Below are positions 30,266 to 34,945 of a DNA stretch of 34,945 nucleotides, piece after piece. Position numbers and translations under genes: made by a program. The DNA lies in IMG/VR virus record IMGVR_UViG_3300028391_000008, positions 1-34,945 of that record; one strand, 5' to 3'. How positions within the stretch are numbered: the stretch's first letter is position 1; the number at the start of each line of letters is the position of its first letter. The notes below the pieces were generated by a model. It did no database searches, was not told the origin of the DNA, and saw only the letters and a program-made list of their open reading frames with translations. This DNA is from a virus.

Positions 30266-30763
30266 ATGAAAGCATTATTTATAACATTAAAAGAACTAAA
30301 GAGAAAATCAATATTTGACGGTAATCTCGATGCTGATAAATTAATTCAATTTGTTGAGGTGGCCCAGGATACTGAGATACAACAGTTCTTAGGTACTAAA
30401 CTTTATGAAAAATTACAGACGGAAATTATAGGTGATACCCTATCTGGTAACTACGAAACATTAGTAAATGAATATATTAAGCCAATGCTTATTTGGTATA
30501 CTCAAGCGACTTATATTCCTTATGCAGCATATCAAATATCTAATGGGGGAATATATAAACATAATTCAGAGAATGCTACATCTGTAGATGAATCTGAGAT
30601 TAGGACTTTAGCTGCTCACGCAACGGAAACTGCTGAGTTCTATACGCAAAGATTTATGGATCATATGAACTACAATAGTTCTTTATACCCTGAATATGTA
30701 AGTAATCAAAATGATGGGATGTATCCGGAGAGAGATGTAAACTTTACTGGGTGGGTTTTATGA
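30266..30763 (+). CDS. Head-tail connector (DUF6712-like)
   Basis: The segment LDADKLIQFVEVAQDTEIQQ with FLGTKLYEKL (about 21-50) and an overall helical 165-residue length match the DUF6712 connector-like proteins of Bacteroidota phages. It directly follows the portal. The role in joining head and tail is inferred from the order. Confidence 0.7.
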   Translation: MKALFITLKELKRKSIFDGNLDADKLIQFVEVAQDTEIQQFLGTKLYEKLQTEIIGDTLSGNYETLVNEYIKPMLIWYTQATYIPYAAYQISNGGIYKHNSENATSVDESEIRTLAAHATETAEFYTQRFMDHMNYNSSLYPEYVSNQNDGMYPERDVNFTGWVL

Positions 30764-30876
30764 TAAAGGAAGTGAAGAAGGTTTATAAGCCAAAAAAAGA
30801 AAACGAAATTAAATTAAATAGTTATTTAAAAAAGAGAGATGGCGAATCAAATAAATTGGGGAAAGGTATATTGTGA
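30760..30876 (+). CDS. Small basic protein, 38 aa
   Basis: ATGA-coupled to the connector; 38 residues rich in lysine and asparagine. It overlaps the next gene by 38 bp in another frame, which weakens it somewhat. Unknown function. Confidence 0.4.
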   Translation: MIKEVKKVYKPKKENEIKLNSYLKKRDGESNKLGKGIL

Positions 30877-31063
30877 TATGGAGACCAACGATGCCTTCGG
30901 TGTCGATGAACAATGGTCAACATTTGCAATCAACGATTTATCTACTCCCACTTGTTGGGGACTTGTTCCAGTAACACCGTTTACAGCAGATATGGTTAGC
31001 TATTTTGGAGGTAATATAACAACAGATACAACACAATTTACAGCAGATAAAACACAATTATAA
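30839..31063 (+). CDS. Small virion-associated protein, 74 aa
   Basis: The 74 residues begin MANQINWGKVYC and have INDLSTP (about 31-37), a pattern of small structural proteins preceding fibre genes in these phages. The C-terminal TADKTQL resembles TADTT motifs in the 19341-20420 tail protein. Located just before the fibre module. Confidence 0.55.
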   Translation: MANQINWGKVYCDMETNDAFGVDEQWSTFAINDLSTPTCWGLVPVTPFTADMVSYFGGNITTDTTQFTADKTQL

Positions 31064-31073
31064 ATAAAATAAA

Positions 31074-31799
31074 ATGGCACAACAACTAATTGGAATTGGG
31101 ACAACAGCTAATGATGGTACTGGAGACCCGTTAAGAAGTGCGTTTGATAAATCTAATGACAACTTTACGGAGCTATATGGAAAGCCTGATTTATCTTTAG
31201 CTACTAATACGCTAACGCTAACAAAACCTGATGGTACTACAGATACTGTAGATCTAGCTCCTTATTTAGACGATACTGCAATAGTGAGTGCTTCAATCGA
31301 TGGGTCAGGCATTGTAACTTTTGTAAATAGTGATACGTCTACTTTTACTCTTGATTTGTCTAGTCTGTTAGATGACACTAATTTAATCACTAGTGTAGAT
31401 GGTGGTACAGGATTAGAAGTTGATACTACTACTGGAGATGTTACGGTAAGCATTTCTGATGGTGGTGTAGATACTTTGCAATTAGCAGATGATGGAGTTA
31501 CTTATGATAAAATGGCGGAGGAATTTACTACTGCTGCTGTTATTTCTGCAAGTGATGTAGACTTTAGTTCTGCTGCGGTATTTACAAAAACAATATCAGG
31601 TAACACTACACTTACATTTTCAAGCGTAGAAACAGGAATGGTTAAGGATTTAGTCATTACAGGTGCTTATACTTTAGCACTACCTGCTTCGGTTAAGACA
31701 ATCACAGGAACGTATGATGGTTCAGTAGGAAACCTAATTCAAATAGTATCAACTAATGGCTCAACAGAACAATGGGCAACAATCTCTCAAGAAGCATAA
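31074..31799 (+). CDS. Tail fibre / structural protein with fibre N-terminal motif
   Basis: The N-terminus QLIGIGTTANDGTGDPLRSA, then FDKSNDNFTELYG, is the common attachment motif of many marine phage fibre and virion proteins. The rest (241 residues in all) is a Thr/Asp/Val-rich beta-repeat region. It probably attaches to the tail and connects to the large fibre encoded downstream. Confidence 0.72.
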   Translation: MAQQLIGIGTTANDGTGDPLRSAFDKSNDNFTELYGKPDLSLATNTLTLTKPDGTTDTVDLAPYLDDTAIVSASIDGSGIVTFVNSDTSTFTLDLSSLLDDTNLITSVDGGTGLEVDTTTGDVTVSISDGGVDTLQLADDGVTYDKMAEEFTTAAVISASDVDFSSAAVFTKTISGNTTLTFSSVETGMVKDLVITGAYTLALPASVKTITGTYDGSVGNLIQIVSTNGSTEQWATISQEA

Positions 31800-31801
31800 T
31801 T

Positions 31802-32284
31802 ATGGGAAAGAAAGCAATAAATAGAAACGGTGTAATAAAGGTTTACGAAGGTGTACCTAAAACCTTATACTCTTCAACAGGAACTTACTTAAATGCTCCT
31901 GCTATGACAAGTGGAGAGTTAAGAAGTGCAGGTTTATTTGATGTAGTATTACCTGATGGTTATGATTCACAAATACACGATCTATCGGAAATCTATTGGG
32001 ATAGTGCCAACACACAATTTACTTACGACAAATCAAATAAGACTTGGTCGCAAACAGTAGCTGAACTTAAAGAACAAAAGATAGCTAACTTAAAATCATC
32101 TGCTAACTCTGAACTATCAAAAACCGATTGGTATATAGTAAGAGAAGCTGAAGGTGGTACTGCTGCACCTCAAGATATTTTAGATGAGAGAGCAGGTATA
32201 AGAACTACAGTAGCTACAAAAGAGAGTGAAATAAACGCTAAAACTACAAAGGCATCAGTTATTACTTACGATATAAGTCTATAA
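31802..32284 (+). CDS. Fibre-associated protein, DUF4376/fibre-assembly-like C-terminus
   Basis: The 160-residue protein has a C-terminal LSKTDWYIVREAEGGT (about 102-117) followed by DERAGIRTTVATKE, similar to tail-fibre assembly/DUF4376-type proteins. ATG 31802 is preferred; an earlier in-frame ATG/other start at 31772 would overlap the upstream fibre gene by 28 bp. Stops one base before the large fibre gene. Confidence 0.6.
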   Translation: MGKKAINRNGVIKVYEGVPKTLYSSTGTYLNAPAMTSGELRSAGLFDVVLPDGYDSQIHDLSEIYWDSANTQFTYDKSNKTWSQTVAELKEQKIANLKSSANSELSKTDWYIVREAEGGTAAPQDILDERAGIRTTVATKESEINAKTTKASVITYDISL

Positions 32285-32285
32285 T

Positions 32286-34937
32286 ATGATTGGTAAAAGA
32301 TTAATAAATACAGGAGCAGCAGCAGATGCGGTATTCACTCCATCAGAACACTTTAACACTGTACTCTATACAGGTAACGGAGGTACTCAACGTATAGGAG
32401 GGTATATAAATAGAGGAGCAGAATTTAATGGGAGTAGCAGCTATATTGATTTAGGCAATAACGAATCAAATAACAAATCTTTAATATCTGTTTCCTGTTG
32501 GTTTAGAACTTCTTCTACTTCAACAGCAATTATTTGGAATAATGGCGGTAACGACTCATCCTCTACAGGTTTAGCTTTAAAATCTTTAGCTTCAGGTGTG
32601 CTTTATTTTCAGGCAAATACAAGTGGAACAAGTGTTACTGATACAGGAACAACTACCATAAATGATGGAAATTGGCATCACGTTGTAGTTAATTATGATA
32701 ATGGAGATTTTAATGTATATCTTGATGGTAATTCTACTGCTGAATTAACAGGAACTTCTTCTGCCTTTACAACTACTGCAAATCAAAATTTTATAATTGG
32801 TAGGCTTTCAAGAGTATTAGTAGATTATTTTAACGGTGCAATAGACCAATTTAGAATATTCAATAGAGAGCTTACAACTACAGAAGTAACTACTCTATAT
32901 GGAGAAACATTTGCTTCAGCATCTAAATCAGTTACTGATATATTCTCGGATAGTTCAGCTGTTGCTTTATACCAATTAGATGGTAATGCAAATGATACAG
33001 GAGGAGCAAGTGGTAAGTTTGGAAGTGCTGCTATATTTAATGGGAGTAGTAGTTATATAGATTTACCGTTAACAACTTCAAATCTTTTTGCAGGAAAAAA
33101 CACATTTACTTTATCTTTATGGTTTAACACTACTACTACAGGTAGAAATGATTTTTTTAATGACTACGCAGGAACAAGTTTTAATCAAATATGTAGAATA
33201 AACAATACTGGTACAGCAGGTAATTTATACTTTTCGGAAAGATATAGTGGAGGAACAACCTCATATACAACGTCAGGAACCGCATATAATGATGGTGTTT
33301 GGCATAATGTTATTATAGTTTTTAATAATAGTAATAACACAAAAACAATTTACATAGATGGTTCATTAGAGACTACATATAGTGTTTCCAGTAATGGGTG
33401 GAACTCAAGTGTTTCACAAAAAACTGTATTAGGTGCCGAATATGGAGGGTCTTACAACAAATTCCTAAACGGCAAAATAGACGACGTAAGAATCTATTCA
33501 GACGTACTAACCTTAACAGAAGTAGGATATTTATACAACAATACAACGGCTTCAATTCCAACAGATAATCTTGAGGCATACTACAAATTAGATGGAGATG
33601 CAAGAGATGAACAACAGCTATACGATGGTACTGCAACTAACGTAACTTACGCTTATGATGGTACTGCTACTAACGTAACTTACCAAGAGGCTACGAATTT
33701 TTCTCCTGATTTAATTTGGATAAAAAACCGCTCAACAGGTTCTAATCATATTTTGCAAAATACTGTCGCAGGTATAAACCATCCCCAATACTCTGATGCG
33801 ACTTATTTAGGTTCTGCAGATTCAGTATTTGGTCACGTTGATTTAGTCTCAAGTAATGGTTTTGCGGTTGATGAAGGAAATTCAGGAGAGGCTAATGCAA
33901 ATAAGTCAGGAGATGACTACGCAGCTTGGTGTTTCAATGCAGGAGAAGGTGCAGCAGCTACTAATAACGATGGAACTATAGCAAGTACTGTAAAGGCTAA
34001 TCAGGATGCAGGGTTTAGTATTGTGAAGTATACGGGAAATGGTATTGCAACTGCAACTGTTGGTCACGGACTTTCTTTAGCACCTGAATTGGTTATTGTT
34101 AAAATATTAAATGCTGCTGATAATTGGGCTGTTTATACTGAACCAACAGGAACTCTTGGAATGCGACTAAATTCAACATCAGCGGCTTTTGCAACTACAG
34201 GCAATAATAACTATTGGAATAATACTGAACCAACAAACACAGTTATAAGTATTGGAGACGGATACTCAACTAATTTAAGTTCATCATATAACTACATCGC
34301 CTACTGCTTCCACAGCGTGGACAACTACCAAAAAATCGGCAGCTATACAGGGAATGGCTCTACTAATGGAACTATTGTAGAGACAGGATTTGAACCTGCA
34401 TTTGTAATGATTAAATCATCCTCAACTACGGCTCATTGGAATATAGTGGATAACAAGAGAGATACAACAAACCCTGCAACACAAAGATTATTTGCAAACT
34501 TAAGTAATGCAGAATCAGCAGGTATAAATGTTTTAGATTTTTTAAGTAATGGTTTTCAGATAAAAAATAATGATGTTGGATTTAATGGTAATAATGAAAC
34601 CTACATCTACCTAGCTATAGCAGCAGACCCTGATACTACTACTCCGACAGTAGAAAATAGCTTTGATGTTGTTACTTATAGTGGTAGTAATAGTGCACAA
34701 AGTATTGATACAGGCTTCAAACCTGACCTTGTATGGGTTAAAAATAGGGATGACTCAAGAAACCACGTACTATCTGATTCAATAAGAGGAGCGGAAAATT
34801 TTATAATATCAAATTCAACTGGAGCAGAAATAACTAACGACCCACAAATTACAAGTTTAAATGACAACGGATTTAGTTTAATAGGTAATTCATCTTCCGT
34901 AAATAGAAGTGGTTATGACTACGTAGCTTGGGTTTGA
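32286..34937 (+). CDS. Large tail fibre with two LamG-like domains (true 3' end at 2-1150)
   Basis: This 883-residue open frame has two concanavalin/LamG-like domains. The first, at about 46-205, has FNGSSSYIDLG and WHHVVVNYD. The second, at about 250-415, has FNGSSSYIDLP and WHNVIIVF. These bind sugars in many surface proteins. From about 470 it has the W-I/V-K-x-R and YTGxG modules also seen in 2-1150, so it is a modular receptor-binding fibre. The stop at 34935-34937 falls in a 10-bp fold-back and is probably artificial; after WV the sequence at the window start continues the frame (WKAGDHDD). The complete protein would be about 1,150 residues. Its gene lies just before lysis. Confidence 0.82.
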   Translation: MIGKRLINTGAAADAVFTPSEHFNTVLYTGNGGTQRIGGYINRGAEFNGSSSYIDLGNNESNNKSLISVSCWFRTSSTSTAIIWNNGGNDSSSTGLALKSLASGVLYFQANTSGTSVTDTGTTTINDGNWHHVVVNYDNGDFNVYLDGNSTAELTGTSSAFTTTANQNFIIGRLSRVLVDYFNGAIDQFRIFNRELTTTEVTTLYGETFASASKSVTDIFSDSSAVALYQLDGNANDTGGASGKFGSAAIFNGSSSYIDLPLTTSNLFAGKNTFTLSLWFNTTTTGRNDFFNDYAGTSFNQICRINNTGTAGNLYFSERYSGGTTSYTTSGTAYNDGVWHNVIIVFNNSNNTKTIYIDGSLETTYSVSSNGWNSSVSQKTVLGAEYGGSYNKFLNGKIDDVRIYSDVLTLTEVGYLYNNTTASIPTDNLEAYYKLDGDARDEQQLYDGTATNVTYAYDGTATNVTYQEATNFSPDLIWIKNRSTGSNHILQNTVAGINHPQYSDATYLGSADSVFGHVDLVSSNGFAVDEGNSGEANANKSGDDYAAWCFNAGEGAAATNNDGTIASTVKANQDAGFSIVKYTGNGIATATVGHGLSLAPELVIVKILNAADNWAVYTEPTGTLGMRLNSTSAAFATTGNNNYWNNTEPTNTVISIGDGYSTNLSSSYNYIAYCFHSVDNYQKIGSYTGNGSTNGTIVETGFEPAFVMIKSSSTTAHWNIVDNKRDTTNPATQRLFANLSNAESAGINVLDFLSNGFQIKNNDVGFNGNNETYIYLAIAADPDTTTPTVENSFDVVTYSGSNSAQSIDTGFKPDLVWVKNRDDSRNHVLSDSIRGAENFIISNSTGAEITNDPQITSLNDNGFSLIGNSSSVNRSGYDYVAWV
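33621..33686 (+). repeat. Two tandem 33-bp direct repeats in the fibre gene
   Basis: Units 33621-33653 and 33654-33686 encode nearly the same 11 residues (YDGTATNVTYA / YDGTATNVTYQ). They differ at few bases. The in-frame duplication lies in the linker between LamG and the W-I-K-x-R modules, a likely length-varying site. Confidence 0.9.
34584..34936 (+). repeat. Terminal direct repeat, right copy
   Basis: Right copy of the 353-bp repeat at 71-423; seven mismatches by eye. It ends where the fold-back begins, at 34936/34937. Confidence 0.9.
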
Positions 34938-34945
34938 ATTACCTA
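34882..34945. other. Fold-back at the window end (10-bp inverted repeat)
   Basis: The last ten bases (34936-34945, GAATTACCTA) are the exact reverse complement of 34882-34891, with a 44-base loop. Compared with the left copy, sequence diverges exactly at this point. This looks like a chimeric fold-back read or assembly end, not real genome sequence. Confidence 0.7.

Noticed and set aside
34676-34867. Minus-strand frame present at both window ends (also 163-354)
   Set aside because: It is the antisense of the repeated fibre module and exists twice only because the module does.
1-34945. tRNA genes, integrase, repressor or DNA polymerase
   Set aside because: I looked for these and saw no convincing cloverleaf or characteristic motifs; the absence is by eye only.

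Overview
The window looks like an almost complete genome of a tailed phage with a siphovirus-type long tail, most likely infecting a member of the Bacteroidota (probably a marine flavobacterium). Evidence: every supported gene is on the + strand, packed with 1-8 bp overlaps (mostly ATGA or TAATG); the DNA is AT-rich; starts lack Shine-Dalgarno sites but have A-rich leaders; the best promoter (13283-13316) has the Bacteroidota TTG / TAnnTTTG form; and most families are ones I associate with flavobacterial phages. The two window ends share a 353-bp, about 98% identical stretch inside one tail-fibre reading frame, so the sequence is probably a circular or circularly permuted genome of about 34.6 kb cut inside the fibre gene. 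The final stop codon at 34935-34937 is probably an end artefact (a 10-bp fold-back).

Layout: (1) 2-1150, C-terminal part of the fibre. (2) 1150-2732, lysis cassette: small membrane proteins, a 25-residue CDGSH-like protein, an M15 peptidase endolysin, a GTA-type holin and a basic 44-residue protein. (3) 2929-3294, a second M15-like protein with altered catalytic positions, in its own transcription unit. (4) 3453-10570, replication and recombination genes: ERF annealing protein and DUF3799-type exonuclease (a Red-like pair), RecA-like ATPase with an odd Walker A, DUF1064-type and ELK-type nucleases, a sigma-factor-like protein, a lone DnaA domain IV protein and many tiny ORFs. No DNA polymerase, integrase or repressor is recognisable. 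(5) 10563-12939, small terminase, cytosine methylase and large terminase. (6) 12940-13345, noncoding, with six 17-bp and three 15-bp tandem repeats (origin- or pac-like). (7) 13346-15370, accessory island of small genes including WYL_2-like and Gp88-like proteins, with its own promoter and terminator. (8) 15371-15979, noncoding, with structured repeats. (9) 15980-24676, tail module: G/GT chaperones with a strong -1 frameshift signal, tail completion proteins, a PKD + vWA-like protein, two large tail proteins and the tape measure. (10) 24714-30763, head module: XkdF-like protease, scaffold, major capsid, tail tube, portal and connector. (11) 30760-34936, small virion proteins and a LamG-containing fibre that continues into the window start.

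Together the genes describe a phage that borrows the host polymerase, recombines through ERF plus exonuclease, packages with a terminase, and may redirect transcription with its own sigma-like factor. Three intrinsic terminators sit 0-32 bp before the next gene, suggesting expression levels are set by partial termination.
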